From Lichenostomus cassidix (taxonomy: Eukaryota; Chordata; Aves; Passeriformes; Meliphagidae): a DNA stretch of 64,000 bases. The notes beneath the pieces were generated by a model, which had not been told where the DNA came from, searched no databases, and was given only the letters and a program-made list of their open reading frames with translations. The stretch is from assembly GCA_008360975.2 (NCBI GenBank), contig CM039202.1, positions 1,489,345 through 1,553,344 on the forward strand, in the 5' to 3' direction. How positions within the stretch are numbered: the stretch's first letter is position 1; each line of letters opens with the position of its first letter. The translations under genes were made by a program, and so were the position numbers. Of this stretch, positions 43,201-55,200 are shown piece by piece.

Positions 43201-46200
43201 GGTTGGGAGCTCGGCCAGCCTGTGCCATGGGAACTCGCCCACCCTGGGAGGTTTGGGAGGGTCTGCTAGGGTCAGAGCCACGGAGGTGCTTGGGAGAAGG
43301 GTCTTCCCTCTCCTGGGGAGGCAGCTGGTCCTGTCCCAGCTCGTTGTGGTGCTGGGCGGTGTCACTGTCACATAATTTAACTCCCAGCTTTCTCCAGGGT
43401 CAAAAAACAGGGAAAATGACATGGTTTCGCCTTTGGATGGTGGGTTTGACCCAGGGAGAAACAACCCCAAAGTCACAGCCCCCTGCATGGTGCCAGCTGA
43501 TCCCAGTCCCACCCCATCCATCCCTCTCCCTGAGGGATTCACCTCCAGCCTCATCCCAACCATCACTCCCAGAGAGGAACCTGCAGAAAAGGCTGAGAAT
43601 AGAAATTCCATCGAGGAACACGACCACATCCAGATGCTAAACCAGCTCAGGGAGGCACGGAGGAGGGAGGGAAACCTGGGAAGAACTGGGCTGGCTGGGC
43701 AGCATTCCCATGCTGGGATGGGGATGCTCCTGGCATCCCTGGGGCTGCCCTTCCCAGCCAGGTGCCTGCAGGTGAGCAGCTGCCGAGCTGACTCAGGGCT
43801 CCGGGTGCTATTCCTGGCTCGCCACTGACTCATTACCTTGGGCAAATCGCATCCCTTTTCCATCTTATTTCAGCCACTTCGATGGGAAAATGCTTCCCAG
43901 AGCTCCTGAGCTAGCAGGGCACACAGAGCCCAAGCTCAGCCTCGGCACAAATATTCCAAGCTCTCCTCCCAGCATCCCTCCTCGGGGGTGGAAGGATGCA
44001 GCCAGTGCTGGGAAAGGAGAGGGATGAGGCTCCCGTGGAGGCTGGCAGGGAGGGAGGGATGTGAGCTGCATCCATCTGGGACCAGCTCTAGTCCAGCCTA
44101 CGGGAGATGCATCAGCTTTGTTGTGACGCTGCCTTTTTGGGTGTTTAAAACGGGATTTCACTCGGTTTTCCCAATGAATTCCTCACCTGAAGAGAGGCAG
44201 GGCTGATAGAAGGGAAAGAAAGCTGAGGATTCCCGAGGAGGAAGAGGGATGTGGATGGAGAGTCACAAACAGCCCCAGCAGTGACACCCTGCTGCTCTGG
44301 GTGCTCTGAGCACACCCATCCCAATGTCCTTGTCACCCTGAATTCCTTGGGAATCAGGACACAAATGGAATGGGAGAACCCAGAGGGGGCAAAGCTGCTC
44401 CCTGAGGAAACTCATGGATCACAAAGCCCCGGAGAGGGCAGAGAACATTGGGGTTTCAAAGCCTCACCCACAGAGGGGGTCTGCAGGGGGGGAAAGGGCC
44501 AGCAAGACTCTGCGGCGGCTCCGGGAATTCTGGTTATTCCGGGCTGGAACAGGGAGCCCTGAGCCCGATTGCTAAGGGAACAGCAGGAACAGCATCCCCA
44601 GCACCCACCCTGCGGCGCAGGGAGCATCGGCACCATCTGCTAGGTGAATCAGCCTGCAGACAACTCGCTGGCAGCTCCGCCGAGAGGCCCCCCCAAGTCG
44701 GAGGTGAGATGGAACACGTGCTCCAGGCACCCCCCCGCCGCACACCTGGGTCCCTGCGGCCCCAAAATGCTGCAGGAGAACACCCAGCACCCAGTTCTGC
44801 CCTCCTGCCGGAGCTGGAATGCCTCGGGAGCCATGGCATGGCTTGCCAGAGGTTCTCAAAGCCTGGGGAGATCCCAAGCTGCCCATCTGCAGCCTGAAGG
44901 AAAGGGTGAAGGAGAAGGAAGGAGGAGGAGGAACGGCAGAACGTTCCCTGAGGAAGCTCTCTCCCGAATTTTAGGATGGAAATGGAAGCTGGGGGATATT
45001 CAGGCCACCTCGTCCTGCAAATTTGTGGTGTGGAGATGTCCCGGGAGCCTCTTCTCTGCTCACCCTTCAGAGGAGCCCAAACACCTCAGAGCAGATCCAA
45101 CCCTGAGATGGCATTGCCGGGTGGATAAAACCATGGAATTGCAGTGGATAATGCCCAGGCAGGGCTGGAACTGCGGGACAGGATGTGACACAGGAAGGGA
45201 CAAAGTCTCACCTGTGCCCGGACCAGCGACTCGAAGCTGGGTTTGAAGTAATCGATGCGGCTGCTGTAGAACTTGGGCATCTCCTCCAGGAGCTGCTTGT
45301 TCTTGGCTTCAAAGTCCTCCTTCACCGGGCGCAGCTCCTCCCGCGCCTGCCGAGGGACAGGGAGGGAATCACTCCTGGGAAAAGGGTTTGCCTGCTGTAG
45401 AGACCACCCCAGGACAATGGCACGCTTTGCTTTGATGGGAGGAGCTGGTGGGACCCATGGGATCAACACATGGAACCTGGTGGGACCCATGGGATCATCC
45501 AAGAGAGCCTGGTGGGACCAAGTGACCATCCAATGGAATCTTGTGGGACCCATGTGACCAATTAATGGATCCTGATGGGACCCAAATGACCATTCAATGG
45601 AGCCTGGTGGGACCCAAGTGACCACTCAATGGAGCCTTGTAGGACCCAAATGACCACTCAATGGAGACTGGTGGGACCCAAATGACCATTCAGTGTAATC
45701 TGGTGGGACCCAAATGACCATCCAACGGAGGCTGGTGGGACCCAAATGACCACTCAATGGAATCTCATGGGTCCCATGTGACCAATAAATGAATCCTGAC
45801 GGGACCATCCAATGGACCCTGATGGGACCCAAATGACCATTAAATGGACCCTGGGGGAACTCAAATGACCATTCACTGGACCCTGGGGGAACTCAAATGA
45901 CCACCCAATGGAGGCTGGTGGGACCCAAGTGACCATTCAGCGTAATCTGGTGGGACCCAAATGACCATCCAATGGAGACTGGTGGGACCCAAGCTCTGAC
46001 CCTGGAAAGCCACAGGACACCCAGAGAGGATGAATCTTCCCTCCTTCAGAAAAACATGGACAAAACCAATCCCCAGAGCTCAGCCAGGCTGCAGAACATC
46101 CCCGGCCACATCCATGTCCCCTCACCCCGCGATCCAGGGACCATCCCTCCCTGTCCCCAGCGTCACCATGACCTTCAGCTCGGTGCATCCAACTGGCTCC

Positions 46201-49200
46201 TTTAAACAGAGCGTGGGGAGGATGGGAAATGTCTCCGGGATGGTGTGGAAAAGGGCAGGAGGGGGTGGGCTGTGAAATATTAGCTCGGTTCAAGTCTGCC
46301 ACTTAATCCCGGTGCCATTCCGACGGGAGGGGTTGAGGGAGAGCCCAGCCTGGCCGTGGCGCCGGCCCTGGGGACAGGGACAGCGTGCCAGAGGGGTGGC
46401 ATGGCCTGGGCTGCAGGCTGGGAAAGCCTGGAATCATCCCAGCAAAGGAGTAGATTCATTATTTGCCAGAAAACTGGGAGCGTTGAAACTCCCAGGGTGG
46501 AGCTCATGGGGAAAACTCCTGGAATGGAGTTCATGGGGAAAAATCCCAGGATGGAATTCATGGGGAAGAATTCTGGAATGGAATTAATAGGGAAAAATCC
46601 TGGAATGGAATTCATGGGGAAAACTCCTAGGATGGAATTCATGGGGAAAACTCCCTGGATGGAGATCATGGGGAAAACTCCTGGGATGGAATTCATGGGG
46701 AAAAGTTTTGGAATGTAGTTCATAGGGAAAAATCCAAGGATGGAGATCATGGGGAAAAATCCCAGGATGGAGTTCAGAGGGAGCAGAAGAGCAGAAAACC
46801 TGGAGCAAACCACAGATGTAAATCTGCAGCTCAGTAATTAAATACCTGGATGAGATGAGATCAAATTTGGACCCTCTGGATACCCCAGGTTGGGAATGCT
46901 CAAAGCTCCCTCCCACAGGTGTTTAAACTCAGTGTTTGGTGAAGAATTTTTCTTTTTTGGGGGGGAGGAATTAGATCAAAAGTTCATTAAGGGGAAAAAA
47001 TAAATGAAATAACTAAACCCTGCTTAATCACCAGGACAAAAGAATTTCCATTTTTCCAGCCCCAGCTTTAGTCGCTGAGGCTGAGCAAAATAAGCTGCTT
47101 ACTGTTAAACCAGAGGTGTCTTTTGTTCAGGCTGCTCTTGAACACAAAACTTCATTTTTTTGGGGGGGAAATTCATCAGAAAAACGCTTTTTCTTTGACT
47201 CTGAGAATCAATTGTTCCTGGGAGGATCAAGCCACGTGCTGCTGGAGCGACAGATTTCGGGGGAAAAACGCTGGGGAAGATTGGATTAAAAAAAAAAAAA
47301 AAAAGCCAAAAACCAACAAACTCATCACGATTTCGCTAAAATTCGGGAGAGAGCAGAAAGAATCTGGCAAAACTTCCTGTTAACCAATTACTGCAATTTT
47401 CCAAGACGAATTTTTTTTGGGGAACAGGTGGCAAACATAAAGCTGGGAAAGGCTCTGATCTGTTCCCTTCCCCATCCAGCTGCTTGCTCACCACTGACTC
47501 CGAGCATCCCCAGAGCTCTGGGGGCTCTGATTCCATTCCATCTTGGAAAATATTCCATTTTCTCTTGGAAAAGAGGCTCCTTCCCTTCACCCAGCGCCGG
47601 AAAACATTTTTGCGCTGTCAAAAACGCGATTTTTTTTTTTTACACAAGACATCCTCCCAAAATGTTCTATTCGGATGTCATAGGAAGGGAAGGGAAAAGC
47701 TTTTTCCCGAGTTTTCCCAGGAATGCTGCCTGGCTGGGAATATCTCCATACCTGGTGCAGCTTGGCCAGGACTGGGCCAGTTCTCTCTTTTTCCTCGTAT
47801 TTTTCCACCTTGGATTGCAGGCGTTTGTAGTCCTGGAGAGTTTGCTCTCGGCGCTTCACGGCCATGTTCAGGCTGGGGAAGACACTGCTGAACCTGGAAA
47901 AAAAAATGGGAAGGCGTTGGGATGGGATGTTCTATTTTTGGGGGTTTTTTTCCCTATTTAATTAATTTTTTGTGCTTTTTTTTGCTAATTTTTTTAGGCT
48001 TTTTTGGTGTATTTTTTTGCCTTTTTCTCTTTTTTTTTTTGCTTTCTTCTAATCGATTTTTTGCCTTTTTTTCCCGCAAACTTTTGCTCTTTTTGGGTTG
48101 CTGAGGAGAAGCCCTGAGTCCTCCCCAGAAGGATTCACAGCACCCAACAATTTATCCAGCCTATGGGAAAGATTCCTATTATTAAAACGTGTTACAAATT
48201 GAGGAAACATGAACATCTGATGGGAGAATATTTTTGAATGCGACAGAAAAGGCGAAAAGCAGGAACTGGAATGTTGCTCCTGTCTCTTAATTCCAGGAAA
48301 TTGAATTATCCCAGGGGATACCAGGGCTGTGGGTTGGGATCAAATGGGTGATGCTCTCTCTGGAGAAAAATAATTCAATATTCCTAAATTCCAGGGTGAT
48401 TTTGGGGAGGGAATTGATAGTATAAAAACATCTCCGAGCACCCTGGCGATGGATTTAACTTCCAAGCAAGAACAAACAGCCTTCCCACCTCTTAAAGTGG
48501 AAAAAAAAAAAAAAAAGAAAAAGATAAATATAAATATAAATCAAACCAGGGGGCCCATTAGCAAAAAGAGAAGCCGCAGATGTCACTTGACGAGTGTCAT
48601 TTGCTTCAGATGTGACCTAAATCCACGGTTCAACCGGAACCACGGGTGTTCCAGCCCCATTAAAATCCCATTTTCCACTCTCTCTGGAGGGTGCTGATGG
48701 GCTGGACCGGTGGGTGCCGAGGGAAAACTTTCATCCCTGAGCTTTGGTTTGCAAAGGGCAAATGCCAGGAGGGAGGAAAAGTGGGAATATTTGTATCCCG
48801 GCGTTTGTGGAGCATCTCTGAGCTGGGGATGTGATCCTTCAATCCTGCACACCCCCCAGGGCTGGCACAGAACAAATCCATGGAAATGTAAATATAAATA
48901 TGTATCCCATGATATTCTCCCTCTGTTGCAACAGATTGGGGATGAGGAACAACCTGGAAAAGTCATCAGGGAGCTGCTCCAGCTGCCCAGGGCGGATCAG
49001 ATGCTCTGGCCTGACATTGCTTTTTATGGCCACCATCCCACACGATCCTATTATATTTAAATGGGAGACATGGCCTGGGTGCAGCAGGCATGGCCTCACC
49101 AGCTCCTGGGCTGCTAAAATATCTCCTGGAAAATCGAAAAAATCTCTAAAATATCTTTTTGGAAAGTCCGAAAATCCGCCGGGAAAGGGGTTAGGGAAAT

Positions 49201-52200
49201 TGGGATGGGAGAGGAGGAGGGAAGGGCTGGCCAGGCTGAGAGGTCTCATGGAATTATGGTTTGGGTTGATGGAATTGTGGAATGGTTTGGGTTGGAAGGA
49301 ACCTTCAGGACTCTCTGGCTGGGCAGGAACATCTTCCACTGGCCCAGGAGGTTCCAAGCCCACTCCAGCCCGGCCTGGAACACTTCCAGGGATGTTTTTA
49401 TGTTTTTATACTCCTCACTATGGGATGTCCCTTCCCAGTGGTACACAGACAATGCCAGCTGCTTGATGTCACAGCTTCTGCAGGAATTTTTCCCAGTTAT
49501 GAACGATGGGAAGGATTGATCCCATCAGTCCAGAGGCTCTCCTGGTTTATTGATGTTCCATCCCTGCTGGGGGAGGTTTGGGAAGAACACACAACTTCAC
49601 ACCTAATGCAGGGAATAAAGACCACGGGGATGAGCTGAGCTGCTCCTCCAAAGCAGGAATCTCATGGGAATGCCAGAGGAGATTCCAGGCTGGAGGCTGG
49701 GAAATCCTCCTTTTCCTCCCTGCCCTGAGCACAGCCACCATCCAGCACTGCCATCACACCCAGAAATCACAAAAACCCTTCCTGTGATGTCCCCAAACCC
49801 TTGAGCCTCCCGCTGGCACTCAGACCCAGCTGTCATGGTGTTTTCCTGGTGGCCAAACCTTTCCCTGTCACTTCCATGCCTGAACAGAGCCACGAGACTC
49901 CGGCAGAGTCACACAGAGCCACTTCCACCCCAATCACAGGGAACATCCAACCCTTTCCCTTGGAGGACACACAAGACAATCAGCGACGCAGTTTCCACTT
50001 AACTTTGAAGTTAAATCTGGGTTTTAAAAAGGGAAGAAAAAGGCTCGATTTTGATTTTTTTTTCTTTTTTCCCCCCTTTTTATTCCCGGTATCGACTCGG
50101 TGCAATTTCACAGCCCAGTAATGGAAGGGGCACTGTGCTTTAAAAAAAATATCTACAGGGCTGGATCTGAAGAGGCTGTGACTGTGTAGGCACAGCAACT
50201 CCTGTCTCACAAGGACTTTTAATGCATAGATTATACGCTGCATTTCCGAGAGCAGGGGGGGCTCAGCTCCCCGGAGCTGCAGCTCGGAGTGTCCTGAGTT
50301 CCAGCCTGGCTGCTGGGAATCATCGAATCCCACACTGGGTTGGGTGGGAAGGACCTTAAATCACCCCATTCCACATGGCAGGGACACCTTGCACTGTCCC
50401 AGGGTGCTCTAAGCACTGTCCAAGCTGGTCTGGAGCACTTCCAGGGGTGAGGAAGTGTTTCCCAGCTTCTCTGGGCAATCTGTGCCATCCTCATCCTCAC
50501 AGGGAAGAATTCCTTCCCGATACCTCATTTAAATCTCTCATTTTTTAGCTCAGAACCAACCCTATCACTGTCTGAAGCTCCCTCAGTGTGGTTGTCCTTC
50601 TCCAGCAGCACCGGCAGGATGGATTGGGTCACTTGTGGCTTTTCTGGACACCATGGATGTTCTGGCTGATCTCTCCCTGTGGCCACAGAACTTTTCCCAT
50701 GCCAGCCACGCTCTCCCCATGAGCCACCTGGTTCCATTTCCATGCAGGATCAGCTCAGCTCCAGCAGGGAAGGAAGGTCCTTCCTTGGACTCCTCATGAT
50801 CGAGGCAAAGCTGCCTCCAGCTCCTGAAGGAATCCCTCTGCCTGAATTCCCTGTGAGCCTCTGAAATCCCTCAGGATTCACCCAGAAAGGGTTTCAAGCC
50901 CTGCCCAGGTTTTTCTCCCTGTGTGGACAGAAATTTGATCCCAAGGCGAGTGCCAGGGGTGCAGAGGGAGAGACAGGCTCCCGGCAGTGCCAAGTTATTC
51001 TGAGGAATTCCTAACTCCACACGCAGCCCCAGTGTCTTCACAACCATCTCACGCACGTTAGGGACAACTGGCACAAAGGCTCTGCAGAGCCTCTGCCATC
51101 CACAGACACCCCGAGGGGATCAGGAGTGTTTTCCAAAGCCTTTGGAGCAGCACCTCCAACCCCTCCTGGCAGCCAAGGGGACAATGCCAGCAGCTTGAGG
51201 TCGTGGCTTCTGCAGGAGTTTTTCCCAGTTATTAACGATGGGAAGGATTGATCCCATCAGTCCAGAGGCTCTCCTGGTTTATTTGATGTTTTATCCCTGC
51301 TGGGGGAGGTTTGGGAAGAACACACAACTTCACACCTAACACCTGAAAGGATGGATCAGCATCAGCCAAACATCCCCTGGAAACAGAGCCTGAACAACTC
51401 AATATGGAATTTTCGGGAAGCACGGAAGCCTCACAAGCAATCCTGCTTGTTTCACCAGAGGGAATCCATAGGGATGATGGGTCTGACAGCCACAACCACT
51501 CCCAAACCCCACCCCAACCACCACTGCCCTCTGTTTCTCAAAACTTCCCATTTTTAAGGCAAACCCCAAAAAATCCAAGCCGACTTGAAAGCAAGTTTGG
51601 AGGGGATGGTGGCAAAGTGAAGGCAGAACAGCACTCGGGGTATTAGAGCCCCAGCCACGAAAGCAGCTTGTGGAATAAGCTGCTGTTGTTCCCTGTCACT
51701 TTTTAGGGAAGGCTGCTGAGAGGGGATTACAGCCCAGGCAGCTTAAGAGGAGCAGGTGAGGGGAGATACGCAGGGATAACGAAAAGAAAATACAAATTAC
51801 TCTGCCCGTGGCTGCGGGGGGAGAGGGGGAACCTGCCGGTGAACTCCTCTCCGGATGACAGGTTATCCTTGGAAAAACATCTAAATCACCCTGTTCCCTG
51901 CATTCTAAATCGTGTTCCCACCTCGTCTCCACGCCAGCCTGCCTTCAGCTCCCCGTAATTAGAGGATGGGGTTGGAGAGAGGCTGCCACGGGAGATAAAA
52001 GTGTCCCCAGGATTCCTGGTGCTGCTGGATGTGTTTGTTACTCAGCCCAGCTGACACGTCTGGGGCTTGGGAATTGGAAATTCTTCCCATCTCTCTGCTG
52101 GGAAGCCCTGGGGATGTTGGGGATGCTCGAGGAGTGGGAACAGTCTGTCACCTCTCCGTCTTCTCCTCGCCCTCTCCATCCCAAATCCTCGTCCTACAGC

Positions 52201-55200
52201 TTCCTCCAGCCCCCATTTGTAGTACCAGCAATGGGAAATTTTGGCACAGGGAAAAATAATGGTAAAACCTGCAATTCTCCCTGTTTTCAAGCATCTCCAA
52301 ACCCTTACTGGCAGTCTGTAAGCTGGACTAGGCTGGCACACACATGGCTCCTCCCTATGGCATTATTTTTGGGAGGATGGCTTGGATAAGAAACCAAAAG
52401 GAAATGGAGAAAATCTATGGCTGGTGTTGGACAGGTAAAAAAAAAAATGAACGACAGAGATGGGAAGCATCAGATGTCAAAGAAAGCCATGCTGGATGAG
52501 GTGAGGGGAAGTCTGGAGAGGCATCAGGATGGCCCAGGAGCATGGAGGGACATTCCTGCCATTCCTCAGCCTGTGCCCACACGTCCGTCAGGGCCTGTCC
52601 ACCCACCAGGAAGGGGGAAATGACACCCAGCCCTTCCTCCTGGAGGGAAAAGGTGCAGGAATGGAGATGCTGGGCTGAGGAAGTGGTGCACTGGGGATTA
52701 GGTGGCCATGTGGCTTCTCCAAATCCTCATTAGGGGCTCGTTAAGGCCATGAAAGCAGCTTTTCCTGCTTCCGGTTCAGCACCCCTGGAGCTGCTCCTGG
52801 CCAGCTCTGGTGCCTTTTCCTGGCAGCTTGAGGGAATTTGGGAATGGTGGGATGAAGGTGGAGTGAGGAATCCCTGCTCCTGGTTGCTGTCACTGGCAGA
52901 TGTTGGTGACACACAGCTCTGATGGAATTTATCCATCCCTGCTCTGAGTGGCTCCAGGATTGCACCTCTGCCATGTCCCAAGGGGGTGACACCAACACCT
53001 GGGTGGTGGCACCTCGGTGGCAGCACCCTCTGTGTCACCCCTGCCTAAGCCAGGGTAACCAGGACATCCCTGTGGCCAAACCTCTCAATTTGGGGATCAG
53101 GACGATGCTCCAAGGGAATGAAACCATGCCAAGGTGGCCATGATATTCCCGTGGCTAAAGTTCTCAAATTTTGGGATCAGGACAATGCTCCAAGGGAATG
53201 ACACCAAGCCAGGGTGGCCACGACATTCCCATGGCCAAACCTCTCCAATTTTGGGATCAGGACAATGCTCCAAGGGAATGAAACCATGCCAAGGTGGCCA
53301 GGACATTCCCATGGCTAAAGTTCTCAAATTTTGGGATCAGGACAATGCTCCAATGGAATGACACCAAGCCAGGGTGGCCATGACATTCCCATGGCCAAAC
53401 CTCTCAATTTTGGGACCAGGATGATGCTCCAAGGGAATGTCACCAAGTCAAGGTGACCAGGCCACCCCCCTGCTCCGAGAGGGTCAGACAGAGTCTGTTA
53501 AATCGAGCCCTGCAGCCCTGGAAATCTGCTCCCAATGTGAAAGGCCCTAAATCCCACGGATTTCCAAACCACCTGGCTCATCTAAGCTGCTTCCTTCCTT
53601 AAATCAGGACACACAAGATGGATCACTAAGACTCCAGCAGTCCATCCCCAGTCCCTGACCCTGCCCTGGCTGGGAAGAACTGGGAGAGTGAAGTCCAAAC
53701 CAGCTGGGTTTGTCCCCCTTTGCCCCAAATCCGCTGCTCTGGTGTGAGATTACAAAAGATTCAGAAAAGCTCCCAAAGAGGAGCCCAACCCTGCTGCCCA
53801 GCTCCTCGCCCAACCCATCCACGGAAAAATGCAATATTCTCACTGGAGCTTTGCTCTTTCCCTGAAAATAAATGAGTCATTCCCAGCCAAAGGGTTCTTT
53901 GGGGCTCAAAAAGCCAAATTGTGAATAACCCTACGAGCCCAGAAGCAGAAGGATTGAAACAATACAAGCCTCCACCCCCTCCTCACTAAATCCACTACTG
54001 CTTTTTTTCAACATGATTTAACAAATTCCCCAATATTTGCCTGGAAACTCCAATCCCTGGACAACTGAATGGAGATTTTACTGCCCATGTGCCTCTGATT
54101 ACAATATATTACCACTAATGATAATTGTCTGGATTATACTTATCTGCTTCTTTGGCTAATAAACTATAAAAGACCACCAGTGAAGATGTAATAAAGTGCA
54201 GCTGTTGGAGCAAAAAAAAAAAAATTTAAAAAGCAAAAAAAAAAAAAAAGCCTTTTTTTTCTAGGTCAGAGCAAAGTTGGGAGAGCTGCCTGGGCGAGGG
54301 GAAGAAGGAAAACCTAACTGGAAATAAGAAGAGCTCCTCAAGGCAGCTTTCATTAATCTGGAACTTTTCTCCCAGAACCGTCGCTGGGGTTTATCTGCCA
54401 GCAGGACAAGGGGAGGGAGGTGCAAGCTCTGCATTTCTCTCCTGCATCTCATTAGCCTCAAAATGGACCCTTGGGCTCCCTGGAAATGTTCCTGGCCAGG
54501 GATGCACCTAGAAAGGGAGGAAGGAGGGATGGGAAGGAGTGTTTTTGTTCTCGGTGTGGTGATGAAGTTTCCCCAGCATGGAGCATAAGCTGGTTAAAGA
54601 CACACAGGGTGAAGCTTTGCAGGTGCCAAAGGGCAGGAAAAGGGGGGAAAAAAACCTCTCATCTTCTGGCCCAATGGAAATTCAGGGTGTTGGAGAGGAT
54701 TGCTGAGGCTGGAAAGCAGCCAGGAGGTTGGAATAAACATGTTGGTGTTGAACTAAGGACTGGGGAGATAACAGAGAGCCATGGAATGATGGAATGGGTT
54801 GGGTGGGAAGGGAGCTTAGGGATCATCCAGATCCAGCATTTTCCACACCTTCCACTAGGCCAGGGTGCTCCAGCCTGGCCTTGGACACTTCCAGGAATGG
54901 GACATCCTCAGGGAAATGCATCCCTCATCACCCTTCCAGCCAGGAATTCCTTCCCTAAATCCCATCCATCCCTGCCCTGTGGCAGTGTGTCCCCATTCCC
55001 TGTGTCCTGTCCCTCCAGCCCTTGTCCCAAATCCCTCTCCAGGAGCTCCTTTAGGCTCTGGAAGAGCTCTGAGCTCTCCCTGGATCTCTCCCTGTTCCTC
55101 TCTCACCCCCAGCCTGGCTCCAGAGGTGCTCCAGCCCTTGGAACACTCCATGGAAATGGCTTTAGTGTCCTGAATTCACCACCTCAGCATTTAAAACCCA

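Noticed and set aside
44644..45246. 200-codon plus-strand frame
   Set aside because: It runs antisense into a BIN3 exon and has no domain or promoter.
45433..46780. Regularly spaced repeats resembling a CRISPR array
   Set aside because: The units are head-to-tail with no unique spacers, and the host is a vertebrate; these are minisatellites.
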